This document shows, piece after piece, positions 1-8,236 of a stretch of DNA of 42,580 nucleotides; position 1 is the first letter of the stretch, and each line of letters begins with the position of its first letter. The stretch spans positions 1-42,580 of the forward strand of contig JANXRE010000079.1 in NCBI GenBank assembly GCA_025353165.1, in the 5' to 3' direction. A program made the translations under genes and the position numbers. The notes under the pieces are model-generated. The model saw nothing but the letters and a program-made list of their open reading frames with translations, searched no databases and had not been told where the DNA came from. This DNA comes from Acidobacteriota bacterium (GTDB lineage Bacteria; Acidobacteriota; Terriglobia; Bryobacterales; Bryobacteraceae).

Positions 1-1
1 T

Positions 2-50
2 GCGGCCACATGCCAGCAAAGTACTGGGTGAGTTGGGCATCGGTGTCCAT
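2..50 (-). CDS. Possible 5' end of a gene leaving the window
   Basis: An ATG on the minus strand at position 50 opens a frame reading MDTDAQLTQYFAGMWP up to the window edge. Its composition looks protein-like, but only 16 residues are visible. No clear ribosome binding site lies upstream, and no family can be named. It could equally be chance. Confidence 0.22.
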   Translation of the reverse strand, partial: MDTDAQLTQYFAGMWP

Positions 51-568
51 GCCCAATGTGATAACACATCCGATGGTATCTGTAAAGTTTATTTATTTAC
101 AGTCCCTAAGAGCCCTCGTTCTTAAACATGCCGCCTTTCCTACCTTCGCCGGTTGGATCTTTGTTGGCCTATAAAGCAGCCTGAGCTGAATTCGCAATTC
201 GACGAGCACCCTCTTCGGTGGCCGCCGGCTGCGTGATCGAGCTATTCCCCGTCTCAAACTTGACTTCGCCGTTCCCTTCCCCAACGTTCCTACGTCGTGT
301 TCCCATTTCCAGACCGGCGAGGTGTGGTGAACACCAGCAAGCTGGCCGGCCGTGTCCGATCAGAGGGCTGTTGGATTCTCAAACTTTCGCTGGATTTCGC
401 GATCGCGTACCCGTGAGTCCGGCATCCCGTCCAGCGGCAACCTCTTCTCCAGCCTTCAACCTTCCTACCTGTAAGGGAAACACCGACAAATCTTTTGGCC
501 CGCATCCTAACGAAGTAATCAGCCGGGGCTGATGTACATGGTTGGCGCCAGGAGTTATTATCTTTAAT
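51..568. other. Intergenic stretch upstream of the ice-binding-like gene
   Basis: No convincing gene is seen on either strand. Short open frames here have no recognisable domain and overlap each other. The only structure noticed is an imperfect repeat around 121-190, whose core GTTGGCCTATAAA (163-175) recurs at 1391-1403 beyond the next gene. Confidence 0.5.
163..192 (+). repeat. Direct repeat copy A flanking the ice-binding-like gene
   Basis: The 13-base core GTTGGCCTATAAA is identical to positions 1391-1403. Weaker similarity extends upstream (TAAAC.TGC.GCC.TTCC pattern) and downstream (CAG.nTGAG.TGAAT). The two copies face the same way and bracket a single gene about 1.2 kb apart. Confidence 0.5.
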
Positions 569-1303
569 ATGATGATAAGAACTTTCAATCTAGGTGTTGT
601 CGCCAGCGCGCTTTTGGCATTCGCGGGGAGTGCGTACGCGTCGGGAGCCGGCCCCATGACGGTATCTCTCGGGACAGCAGGCACTTTCACGATTTTAACA
701 AAAACAGGAATTACAGATGTTCCGAAGTCATCGGTTACCGGCGATATCGGTGTGAGTCCGATCACTGGCGCCGCTGATCTTTTAAAGTGCACCGAAGTGA
801 CTGGAGGTGTTTATTCGGTCGATGCTGCCGGACCCAAGCCGTGTAGCATAATGGATCCCGGTAGGCTTACCCTGGCTGTACACGACATGCAAACCGCATT
901 TACCGACGCCGCTGGTCGTCCGAACCCTAATTTCACAGAACTGGGAGCAGGAGAAATTGGTGGACTGACACTCGTCCCTGGTCTCTACAAATGGGGCACC
1001 GCTGTAAAGGTACACTCGGACGTCACCATTTCCGGCGGCCCCAATGATGTCTGGATCTTCCAGATTGCAAAAAATCTCATAGTGGCTAACGGCATGAAGG
1101 TTCACTTAAGTGGAGGAGCGCAGGCCAAGAACATATTCTGGCAGGTCTCTGGACTATCGCTCTTTGGAACGACCTCACACGTTGAAGGAATCGTACTATG
1201 CAAGACTTTGATCGCCATGCAGACTGGCGCATCCATCAACGGCAGATTGTACGCACAGACCGCGGCTACATTGCAGATGAATGTGGTTAAGCAACCTAAG
1301 TAG
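569..1303 (+). CDS. Ice-binding-like (DUF3494) secreted protein
   Basis: The 244-residue product has an N-terminal signal peptide (MMIRTFNLGVVASALLAFAG then SAYA) followed by one domain covering nearly the whole mature protein. Family hallmarks are VSLGTAGTFTILTKTGITD, VTGDIGVSPITGAA, the central LVPGLYKWGTAVKVHSDVTI block, WIFQIAKNL and FWQVSG. DUF3494 proteins are secreted beta-solenoids that bind ice or act as adhesins in cold or soil bacteria. Ice binding here is inferred from family only. The start is chosen at the ATG pair 569/572 because the signal peptide begins there; AGGAG at 550-554 is rather far upstream, and a TTG at 542 is possible. The gene stands alone between two copies of a direct repeat, which hints at acquisition as a cassette. 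Confidence 0.85.
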   Translation: MMIRTFNLGVVASALLAFAGSAYASGAGPMTVSLGTAGTFTILTKTGITDVPKSSVTGDIGVSPITGAADLLKCTEVTGGVYSVDAAGPKPCSIMDPGRLTLAVHDMQTAFTDAAGRPNPNFTELGAGEIGGLTLVPGLYKWGTAVKVHSDVTISGGPNDVWIFQIAKNLIVANGMKVHLSGGAQAKNIFWQVSGLSLFGTTSHVEGIVLCKTLIAMQTGASINGRLYAQTAATLQMNVVKQPK

Positions 1304-1938
1304 AGTGTTGGGCGGCGTCGGCATCGAGGCCGTCCCCCCCGTGTCAGGGGGCCTGCTCGTTTTAACCGTGCGGCCGTTCCCACTTTCTTCGTTGGCCTAT
1401 AAAACAGGTGAGTTGAATGGCGTCGACTTTGTTCGCCATCGGCCAGGGAGGCGGATGGCCGCTTCATTCTTTATCACTACACCGAGCCGAACGCGCTGTT
1501 CAATACCTTGCGATGGAACTTTACAGGCAGAGGTACGGTCATGGGCTCGCAACAGCGTGTCGAACCTCTTGTCAAGGGCGGAGTGAAAGTTTCTCACCAG
1601 GGCGGAGCGGAAGCCGCCTCCAAACGCGCGGGCGCTGGAGTTTCGACACTTGGCAGGCAAAGCTGCTGAGGGCCCGGGTCCTTCTTTCTTCTGGCTGTTC
1701 TTGATCAAGGGCAATCCAACTCCAGGAGTTGCTGGCGGAGTGCCTCCCAGACCAACCGGCATGGAGTCCTGGCGCGCTCTCCCTGTATCAGCGGTTGTTA
1801 TCCCGGACAAGCACGTTTACCGAAACGCACCCGAAGACGTCCGGCCTTATCCTCGGGCGGTCTGGCCCAAACCGCAATCCTCCCCCGTCGTAAAGGAGTG
1901 TAATGTTACTCAACGTCCAAAAGCTTGCGGCATTGTAG
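1304..1938. other. Unassigned stretch after the ice-binding-like gene
   Basis: Open frames are present on both strands but none shows a recognisable domain, signal peptide or good ribosome binding site. The stretch holds the second repeat copy (1391-1403) and otherwise looks like decayed DNA leading into a transposase remnant. Confidence 0.45.
1391..1420 (+). repeat. Direct repeat copy B flanking the ice-binding-like gene
   Basis: This is the second copy of the GTTGGCCTATAAA core, in the same orientation as copy A at 163. It is followed by the similar continuation CAGGTGAGTTGAAT. See the finding on this pair. Confidence 0.5.
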
Positions 1939-2330
1939 CCGAGCCGGGTGGAGATGAATGAAGTGTTCCGTTTGGAGATGGTGTGCGAGTGGGAGGACGG
2001 GCGACTGGAGATCCGGTACCGCGCGGACAGAAGGTGGCTTGGGAAGAACTGGCGGGCAAGCCGCAACCCCCGACGGCTGAGAAGAAGAAGACGCGGCCCT
2101 ACGGCGGGACACCGCCGACGACCAGCCACCCGTGGAAGCAGAGCTATCAGGACATGAGTGCCTGGCGTCCGCTGGCGGCGGCAGGCGCGCGGACTGGACC
2201 AGCCGTCGTCTCCGCTTCGCCCTTAACGCTCGGCCTACGGCCTCGCGGGCTTCACTCCGACGCCGGCCGGTCCGGTCCCAGTGGTCAAACGAAGGGGACA
2301 TTTCTAACGAGGCTTGACAGGAAGTGAAAA
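1939..2330 (+). mobile_element. Decayed transposase C-terminus and insertion-sequence end
   Basis: Two frames together give a typical C-terminal tail of a DDE integrase/transposase. One reads VCEWEDGRLEIRYR (about 1981-2025). After a frameshift near 2025 the other reads GQKVAWEELAGKPQPP and then a basic, proline-rich stretch ending SHPWKQSY (to about 2150). Transposases of this sort (IS481/ISNCY-like) end with a small beta domain of the form LEIRYRG..L.W.E and a HPWR/K tail. The catalytic core is absent, so only the 3' end survives. The following roughly 170 bases up to the GGGGACATTTCTAACGAGGC segment (about 2294-2313) probably include the old element end. Assignment is by motif memory only; the exact family is uncertain. 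Confidence 0.5.
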
Positions 2331-2410
2331 AAAGGTTCAAATCCAGGTAGTTGGGTGTATACTGGCGAAAACTGGGTCTCAACGGAAGTTCTGGTAAACA
2401 ACAAGCATCC

Positions 2411-2428
2411 TGGCACAACGCTTGCCTC
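2411..2428 (+). promoter_or_regulatory. Sigma-54 (-24/-12) promoter of the Oar-like gene
   Basis: CTGGCACAACGCTTGCCT matches the sigma-54 consensus TGGCAC-N5-TTGC. The -24 GG (2412-2413) and -12 GC (2424-2425) are exactly 12 bases apart, the required spacing. Predicted transcription starts near 2436, leaving a short leader that carries the ribosome binding site GGGGAGAG just before the ATG at 2458. Transcription would need an NtrC-type activator; one is encoded at 33013-33984. Confidence 0.75.
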
Positions 2429-2457
2429 CGGCGAGCCAAATGGGGAGAGAAACTCTC

Positions 2458-5400
2458 ATGAACACAATAAAACTTACTCGTTTCGGTTCGCTGCTTCTGC
2501 TTCTGGGGCTATTGATTTCAACGGCTTTTGCCCAAACGGGAACTACTGGCGATGTCGCGGGCGTCGTCAAGGACACGACCGATGCCGTCGTCGCCGGTGC
2601 AACGGTCACGCTCAGGAACGTTGACACGGGCGACACTCGCACGGCGTCCAGCAATGAGTCGGGTGGCTTTCGATTTACATTTTTGAGGCCTGGAAATTAC
2701 ATAGTCACGGCCCAGGCTTCGGGACTGAAAACCGACATTACCAAAGTCGCCGTCCAGGTGGGCCAGGTAGCGCAGCTTGAACTCGTCGCCAAGGTCCAGG
2801 CGACCCAGGAAGTAATCGAAGTCAGCGCTCAGGCCGGGGCGGTCAATACCGAAAACGCCAACCTGAGCTCGACCTTCTCGTCCAGGCAGGTGGCGGACCT
2901 CCCGTCGGCCGGCGGCGACCTCACCACCATCGCGTTCACCGTGCCCGGCGTGGTGATGACCACCGGCGGTGGGTATGGGAACTTCACCTCGAACGGCCTT
3001 CCCGCCACATCCAATCTTTTCACTATCAATGGAACCGACTACAACGATCCTTATCTGAACCTCAACAACTCCGGCGCCAGCAACAACCTGCTCGGGCAAA
3101 ACGAGATTCAGGAGGCGGCCGTGGTGCAGAACGCCTACAGCGTGCAGTACGGCCGGCAAGCCGGCGCGCAGGTGAACTACACCACCAAGTCCGGCACCAA
3201 CGACCTTCACGGGAACCTGCTGTGGAATTGGAACGGCACCGCGCTGAACGCCAACAGCTTCTTCAACAACCGGAACGGCGTGGCGAGACCCGCTGTGACC
3301 TCCAACCAGTGGGGCGCGTCGATCGGCGGCAGGGTCATCAAGAACAAGCTCTTCTTCTACGCCGACAGCGAAGGGTTGTACTACACGCTCGCCGCCAGCG
3401 GCGTGGTGTCCTACCCGTCGCCCCAGTTGCAGCAGTACATCCTTTCGACGATCACGCCGGCGCAGCAGCCGCTGTATCAGAAGGCATTTTCAATCTGGGG
3501 CGGCGCACCCGGAGCGTCGCGCGCTCAGCCGATCACCACCGGGAGCGCCGGCACCCAGGACTCCAGCGGCACGCTGGGATGCGGTCCCTCCTTCGCCGGA
3601 ACCAACACCGCGGCGCCCGGAGGCGGAATGTTCGGCACGGATGTGCCCTGCGGCGTTGCCTTCGCAACCAGCGGCGCGAACCAGAATCGAGAGTGGCTCA
3701 TGACCACCCGCGCCGATTGGAACGTCAGCGACAAGCAGAAGGTCAACTTCCGCTTCAAGCACGACGGCGGCTTCCAACCCACCAGCACCAGCCTTCTCAA
3801 TCCGGCCCTCAACAATCAGAGCATTCAGCCGCAGTACGAGGGCCAGATCAATCACACCTACATCGTTTCTCCTACCATCGTGAACAATTTCGTCGGCTCG
3901 GTGCTGTGGTACAGCGCGATCTTCGGTCCGGCGGACGTGGCGGCGTCCCAAGCCGTGTTCCCGACGTATTTTCAGTTCAGCGAGGGCGGCACCAACTCGG
4001 GAGCCTTTACCTCGATGGGCGTTCAGTGGGATGCCTTCCCGCAAGGCCGCAACGTGGGACAGCTTCAGTTGGTCGACGACCTCTCGATGAACAAGGGCAA
4101 CCACACGATCAAGGTGGGCGGGAACTATCGCAAGAACCGGGTCTCCGATCACGGCTTGAGCGCGGCGACTATCGGCTCGTATCTCTTCACCCCCTTGACG
4201 GATTTCGTGAATGGAACCATCGCCAACGGGAGTATCTACTTCCAAAGCTTCCCCACCATCGATGTGGCGCACATTCTCTTCTACAACCTGGGACTGTACG
4301 CGCAGGATGAGTGGGCCGCCAGGCCGAATATCAAGGTGACGTTCGGAGTCCGCATGGACCGTACCGGCAATCCCACTTGCGTCGATACGTGCTTCTCCAA
4401 TCTCACGCAGCCATTTCTGGACTCCAACTTCCCCGGCACCGCGGACACGCCTTACAACCAGATCATCAAGTCCGGCAAGCACGCCTACCAAGCCGTGGAT
4501 AAGGCCGTCTTCGATCCCCGCGTAGGCGTCGTCTGGAGCCCGCGCGGAAATGGGAAAACGGTTGTCCGCGGCGGCTTCGGAATCTTCTCCGATCTCGCCC
4601 CCGGCACCCTTGTCGCCAGCATCTTTAGCAACGCGCCTTCTCCGTTCCAGACCGTCCTGTTCAGCGGCGAAGCCGTGAATACGGTCGGCGATCCGACAAG
4701 CGCGGGCGCCGGGGCGCTCAGCTCCTACAACGCCTTCCACAGCGGTTTTACCAGCGGAGCGACCTTTGCCCAGTTGTCAAACGCCGTGCCGAACTTCAGT
4801 TCGCCGAACTTCTTCTCGATTCCTAATCACCTCTCGACGCCCCGCTACATGGAATACAGCCTCGAGATTCAGCAGCCCATCGGGAACAAAAACGTGGTCG
4901 TCGCCACCTACGCCGGCAACCGCGGTTACAACCTGCTTGCCCAGACGGCCTTCCCGAACGCCTTCAACGCAAATGGCTTCGGCGGCCTCCCCGCGACGGC
5001 GAAGGATCCCGCCTTCGGCTCGGTCACCTCCATCACCAACCACGGAATAGCCAGATACAACGGCCTCTCCATCGCCTTCCGCCGCTCCTTCTCGTATGGT
5101 TTCCAGGGCCAGATCGGCTACACCTGGGCCCATGGACTCGACACCATCTCCAACGGTGGCGCGGGCGAGCCGTTCTCGTTCCAGCCCGGCGCCGGGCTGA
5201 CCACCACCAGCAACCCGTCCTTCGCGGCGAACTATGGCAACTCCGATTACGACATCCGTCACAACCTGGTCGCCGACTTCACCTGGGATTCCCCCTGGAA
5301 GTTCTCCAAACCGGTGGTGCAAATGGTCGCCGGCGGCTGGACCGTGGCCGGAAAGCTCCTCTACCGGACGGGCTTGCCTTTCAGCATCACCGACGGCAGC

Positions 5401-5844
5401 CTCGCTTCGACCGTCGATCCGGCGCTCGCCGCGCCGCTCCTCGCCAGCTACGCTGGAACCGGCAACGTGAGTCGCTTTTGCAGCGCCGCCAACGTGGACA
5501 CGCCTTGCTTCAAAAGCTCGTCTTTTATCGCGTCGGGAACCGAAACAACCTTCGGCAACGTGGCGCGGAACTCTTTCTACGGACCCCACTTCTTTGACAT
5601 GGACACGTCCCTGTACAAGGACTTCACGGTGTTCGAACGGTACAAATTCCGCATCGGGGCGACCGCGCTGAACATCTTTAACCACCCCAGCTTCGGCAAC
5701 CCCAGCCAGAACGTGGCGGGCGGAGGCTTCGGCCTGATCGCCGGAACCCAAAGTCAGCCGACCGGCCCCTACGGAACCTTTCAAGGCTCCTCGGTGGCCG
5801 CCGGTGAGCGCTTGCTGGTGCTGAACGCGCGGTTTAACTTCTAG
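2458..5844 (+). CDS. Oar-like TonB-dependent receptor family protein
   Basis: The product is a 1128-residue outer-membrane protein. A signal peptide covers residues 1-25 (LLLLLGLLISTAFA before Q). A carboxypeptidase-regulatory-like Ig fold follows at about 29-115 (GDVAGVVKDTTDAVVAGATV, RPGNYIVTAQASGLK). Next come a plug-like region at about 130-270 (SSRQVADLPSAGGDLT, TNGTDYNDP-type loop, QYGRQAGAQVNYTTKSGTN) and a long beta-barrel ending in the aromatic strand NARFNF. Acidobacteria carry many such Oar/TonB paralogs, thought to import or bind large carbohydrates or peptides; the ligand here is unknown. The start at 2458 is favoured over upstream TTG/ATG codons because GGGGAGAG lies 9 bases before it and the signal peptide starts there. 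Its C-terminal segment HPSFGNPSQNVAGG recurs as a stray fragment at about 9766-9850. Confidence 0.9.
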   Translation: MNTIKLTRFGSLLLLLGLLISTAFAQTGTTGDVAGVVKDTTDAVVAGATVTLRNVDTGDTRTASSNESGGFRFTFLRPGNYIVTAQASGLKTDITKVAVQVGQVAQLELVAKVQATQEVIEVSAQAGAVNTENANLSSTFSSRQVADLPSAGGDLTTIAFTVPGVVMTTGGGYGNFTSNGLPATSNLFTINGTDYNDPYLNLNNSGASNNLLGQNEIQEAAVVQNAYSVQYGRQAGAQVNYTTKSGTNDLHGNLLWNWNGTALNANSFFNNRNGVARPAVTSNQWGASIGGRVIKNKLFFYADSEGLYYTLAASGVVSYPSPQLQQYILSTITPAQQPLYQKAFSIWGGAPGASRAQPITTGSAGTQDSSGTLGCGPSFAGTNTAAPGGGMFGTDVPCGVAFATSGANQNREWLMTTRADWNVSDKQKVNFRFKHDGGFQPTSTSLLNPALNNQSIQPQYEGQINHTYIVSPTIVNNFVGSVLWYSAIFGPADVAASQAVFPTYFQFSEGGTNSGAFTSMGVQWDAFPQGRNVGQLQLVDDLSMNKGNHTIKVGGNYRKNRVSDHGLSAATIGSYLFTPLTDFVNGTIANGSIYFQSFPTIDVAHILFYNLGLYAQDEWAARPNIKVTFGVRMDRTGNPTCVDTCFSNLTQPFLDSNFPGTADTPYNQIIKSGKHAYQAVDKAVFDPRVGVVWSPRGNGKTVVRGGFGIFSDLAPGTLVASIFSNAPSPFQTVLFSGEAVNTVGDPTSAGAGALSSYNAFHSGFTSGATFAQLSNAVPNFSSPNFFSIPNHLSTPRYMEYSLEIQQPIGNKNVVVATYAGNRGYNLLAQTAFPNAFNANGFGGLPATAKDPAFGSVTSITNHGIARYNGLSIAFRRSFSYGFQGQIGYTWAHGLDTISNGGAGEPFSFQPGAGLTTTSNPSFAANYGNSDYDIRHNLVADFTWDSPWKFSKPVVQMVAGGWTVAGKLLYRTGLPFSITDGSLASTVDPALAAPLLASYAGTGNVSRFCSAANVDTPCFKSSSFIASGTETTFGNVARNSFYGPHFFDMDTSLYKDFTVFERYKFRIGATALNIFNHPSFGNPSQNVAGGGFGLIAGTQSQPTGPYGTFQGSSVAAGERLLVLNARFNF

Positions 5845-5846
5845 CG

Positions 5847-6078
5847 CTACTGCTGCCGCGGTAAGACGGCCACGCTCGGTTTGAGCGTGGCCGGGTCCGG
5901 ACGGGCAGGTGGCGCCGGGGCCAGAGCAGACGGCAGGTCGAAGGCGTGCAGACTGCCATCGTCCGACCCCACATAGACCACTCCATTCGCCACCGCCGGC
6001 GAGGACTCGATACTGCCGCCGGTAGCCGCGCTCCAAAGCGGTTGTCCGGTTGCCGCACTGAAGGCGTAGAGCTTGTGT
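5847..6078 (-). pseudogene. C-terminal remnant of a PQQ-like beta-propeller gene
   Basis: The minus strand encodes one propeller blade repeat (KLYAFSAATGQPLW) and the next (SSPAVANGVVYVGSDDG followed by LHAFDLP), then a Pro/Ala-rich tail ending VAVLPRQQ before the stop. This is the 3' end of a gene whose 5' end is most likely the fragment at 6429-6798, also on the minus strand. The middle blades are missing, and the space between is filled by foreign sequence holding an antitoxin-like frame. No start codon or signal peptide belongs to this piece. Confidence 0.75.
5867..5893. repeat. Perfect 11-bp inverted repeat after the Oar-like gene
   Basis: The arms CGGCCACGCTC (5867-5877) and GAGCGTGGCCG (5883-5893) enclose a 5-base loop, 23 bases after the Oar stop. 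No T-run follows, so it is not a standard intrinsic terminator. It lies inside the coding remnant of the propeller gene. It may still reduce read-through or protect the Oar mRNA 3' end. Confidence 0.55.
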
Positions 6079-6214
6079 AGGCGGAGCCCAGTCTTGCCGA
6101 CCCAGGTTGCAAAAAGCATACACCCAATCGACAAACGGATGGTCACTCCTATACACCCGCGGCGCAACACGGAGGGGCGTTGCCTTAGCGGGCTTTTTTG
6201 CGTACTCTCAAGGC

Positions 6215-6427
6215 ATGGAGTTGCTTAACAGCGACGAGATTGCCCTGCTATCGCCGCCAGAGCGCCTTGCCCTGATTGCCCAGCTTTGGGACAGTCTGGA
6301 ACAGCATCACCTTCCGTTGAGCCAAGCGCAGCAGTCCGAACTTGATCGCCGCCTTGATTCGCTCGATCAAGATCGCCGCCATGGCGTCACCTGGGCCGCA
6401 TTGAAAGCCGAGTTAGAGCAGCGTTGT
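6215..6427 (+). pseudogene. Addiction-module antitoxin-like ORF inside the split propeller gene
   Basis: From the ATG at 6215 the frame reads MELLNSDEIALLSPPERLAL, IAQLWDSLE, QQSELDRRLDSLDQDRRHGVTWAALKAEL. This matches the small TIGR02574-type putative addiction-module antitoxin family (usually about 70-75 residues, with PEERL.LI..LWDSL and a G..W.E/ALKA.L end). The frame has no stop where the family ends (about 6427) and runs on into propeller-gene DNA on the opposite strand, up to 6616. The 3' end has therefore been lost at the insertion junction. No toxin partner is next to it. It is a translated but probably non-native chimera, or a remnant. Confidence 0.6.
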
Positions 6428-6428
6428 C

Positions 6429-6798
6429 CGCGGCGAAACTGGGTCCAATTCGTCCGTACGAGAAAACTGGTCTGGGCGGTAAGCCCGCTGTTTCGCCCGA
6501 CCCCTGTGATCGTGTGCGTGCCCGGGACTGCCGACGCGGGAACGATTAGCTGGAGGCCGGTGAAGGAACCCCCAGGGTCTGTCATGGCCAGAGCTAAGTC
6601 AGTCGTGTCGAAGTAAATATCCACAGGCTCGCTGGCGCCGAATCCCGTCCCGCCGACCGTGGTGTTCGCTATGGGGTGCCCGCTTGTCGGGCTCACGGTC
6701 ACCGCCGGTTGAGCCAGCAGCGCCGAAGAAAGAATTGCCGCGAAAGTGAGAGCCGCCACGGCGAATCGGGCAAAGCGGATGCAAATCGGTGTTGTCAT
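6429..6798 (-). pseudogene. N-terminal remnant of a PQQ-like beta-propeller gene
   Basis: An intact start (ATG at 6798 with GGAGGAAA just upstream) is followed by a signal peptide (FAVAALTFAAILSSALLAQP). Next comes a TIG/IPT-like domain (VSPTSGHPIANTTVGGTGFG, VDIYFDTTDLALA, VPASAVPGTHTITGVGR) and the linker FLVRTNWTQFRRG. In acidobacterial homologues this linker leads straight into PQQ-type propeller blades. Here homology stops at about 6429, and the blades resume only as a short piece at 5847-6078. The gene is therefore split, with most blades lost. It shares a 67-base divergent intergenic region with the phosphohexomutase gene at 6866. Confidence 0.75.
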
Positions 6799-6865
6799 CG
6801 AATTTCCTCCCCAGCTTGCCGGAAGTACACACCCAAATCGCCTCCGCCCGGTTATCGTAGAAACA

Positions 6866-8236
6866 GTGAGAGTCCAAAAATCCCTCCGCATCTCGCACGT
6901 CGGCCTGCGAGGCGTTGTCGGCAGCGGCATGACTGCGGCACACGTCCTCGATTTCGCCGCCGCCTTCGGCACCTTCCTCGAAAGCGGCGGACCTGTGGTC
7001 ATCGGCCGCGATCCCCGGGCTTCCGGAATCATGATCCGCGAAGGAATCGTCGCCGGCCTACTGGCCTGCGGCCACGATGTCGTCGATCTCGGCGTCGTCT
7101 CCACCCCCGTCATTCAGCATTCGGTCAACCGCCTGAACGCTTCGGGCGCAATCTCCATCGGCGCCAGCCATAACGCCGCGGAATGGAACGCGCTGAAATT
7201 CTTTGGCCCCGGCGGCACGTACCTCTCCACCGCCCAGGCCGGCGAGCTGCTCGATATCTACCACCTCCGAAAATTCAACTTCGCCGATTGGGACCGCATC
7301 GGCTCGCTTCGCGCCGAAAGCGGCGCAATCGACCGCTACCTCGAAGAACTCTCCCGCGCCTTTGACTTCGACGCCCTCCAGCGCTTCAAAGTCCTGGTCG
7401 ACTGCTGCAACGGAACCTCGTCCCTCATCCTCAAGCGGCTGAACGAGCAGTTCGGCTTCGGCTTCATCCTTATTAATGAGCAGATCGAGGGCGTGGCCTT
7501 CGCGCATGAGCCGTCCACCACCGCCAAGACGGTCGCTCTTCAGCTTGCCCCGCTCATCAAGGCGGTGGGGGCCGATGCGGGATTCCTCTTCGACGTCGAT
7601 TCCGACCGCGTCGCGCTCGCCACCGACGAAGGCCGCCCCGTCTCCGAGGAACTGGTTCTGCCGATTCTCTCCGACTACCTTCTCCCGCGCGGCCCCGGCA
7701 AGCTGATCGTCACCAATCTGTCCACGACAGCCCTGCTCGATGAGGTCGCGCGTAACCGCGGAGGCCGTGTCGTGCGCGTGCCCGTCGGCCGCCAGGCCGC
7801 CATCGACGCGCTCGCGGCGTACCGCCCGGAACAAATCGCCGTCGCCGGCGAGGGCACCGGCGCGGTCATGATGCCGCAGTTCCGCTTTGTCTACGACGGC
7901 ATCGCGTCCATGCTCGCCGTGCTCTCGATGATGAGCGGCACGGGCCGCAAGCTCTCGGAAATCGTCGACAGCTACCCGCGCTACTGCATCCTGAAAGGCG
8001 AGGTTCCGCTGGTCACCCAGGAGGTCCCCGCGTTGCTCGTGGATCTTCAGCAGCGCTACTCCGGCGGAACGGTCAGCATGATCGACGGCCTGCGCGTCGA
8101 ATGGCCCGATCGTTGGTTCCACGTCCGCGTCAGCAACACCGAGCCGGTGGTCCGCGTCATCTGCGAGCAGCGCGGGTCGCCGCCCACCGCTCTCTACGAA
8201 ACCCTGATGGACACCGTGAGGTCCTATGCCGCGTGA
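6866..8236 (+). CDS. Phosphohexomutase (phosphoglucomutase/phosphomannomutase-like), first of a tandem pair
   Basis: The 456-residue alpha-D-phosphohexomutase-family enzyme interconverts 1- and 6-phospho sugars via a phosphoserine. Visible motifs are the catalytic serine in GASHN (Ser101, where the usual form is TASHNP), the metal-binding DVDSDR (243-248), the sugar loop GEGTG (328-332) and the phosphate-binding RVSNTEP (421-427). The GTG start at 6866 is chosen because homology to the tandem partner begins a few residues later and upstream DNA belongs to the divergent propeller gene; no strong ribosome binding site is seen. The stop overlaps the next start by 11 bases, so the two paralogs are probably translated together. 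The departures from consensus (GASHN-A for TASHNP, DVDSDR for DPDGDR) suggest a changed substrate or reduced activity compared with its neighbour. Confidence 0.85.
   Translation: MRVQKSLRISHVGLRGVVGSGMTAAHVLDFAAAFGTFLESGGPVVIGRDPRASGIMIREGIVAGLLACGHDVVDLGVVSTPVIQHSVNRLNASGAISIGASHNAAEWNALKFFGPGGTYLSTAQAGELLDIYHLRKFNFADWDRIGSLRAESGAIDRYLEELSRAFDFDALQRFKVLVDCCNGTSSLILKRLNEQFGFGFILINEQIEGVAFAHEPSTTAKTVALQLAPLIKAVGADAGFLFDVDSDRVALATDEGRPVSEELVLPILSDYLLPRGPGKLIVTNLSTTALLDEVARNRGGRVVRVPVGRQAAIDALAAYRPEQIAVAGEGTGAVMMPQFRFVYDGIASMLAVLSMMSGTGRKLSEIVDSYPRYCILKGEVPLVTQEVPALLVDLQQRYSGGTVSMIDGLRVEWPDRWFHVRVSNTEPVVRVICEQRGSPPTALYETLMDTVRSYAA

Noticed and set aside
2314-2342. TTGACA with TCAAAT 17 bases downstream, a possible sigma-70 promoter for the first Oar gene at the IS end
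   Set aside because: The -10 is weak and the sigma-54 site at 2411-2428 is far better placed and better matched. Kept only as a secondary possibility.
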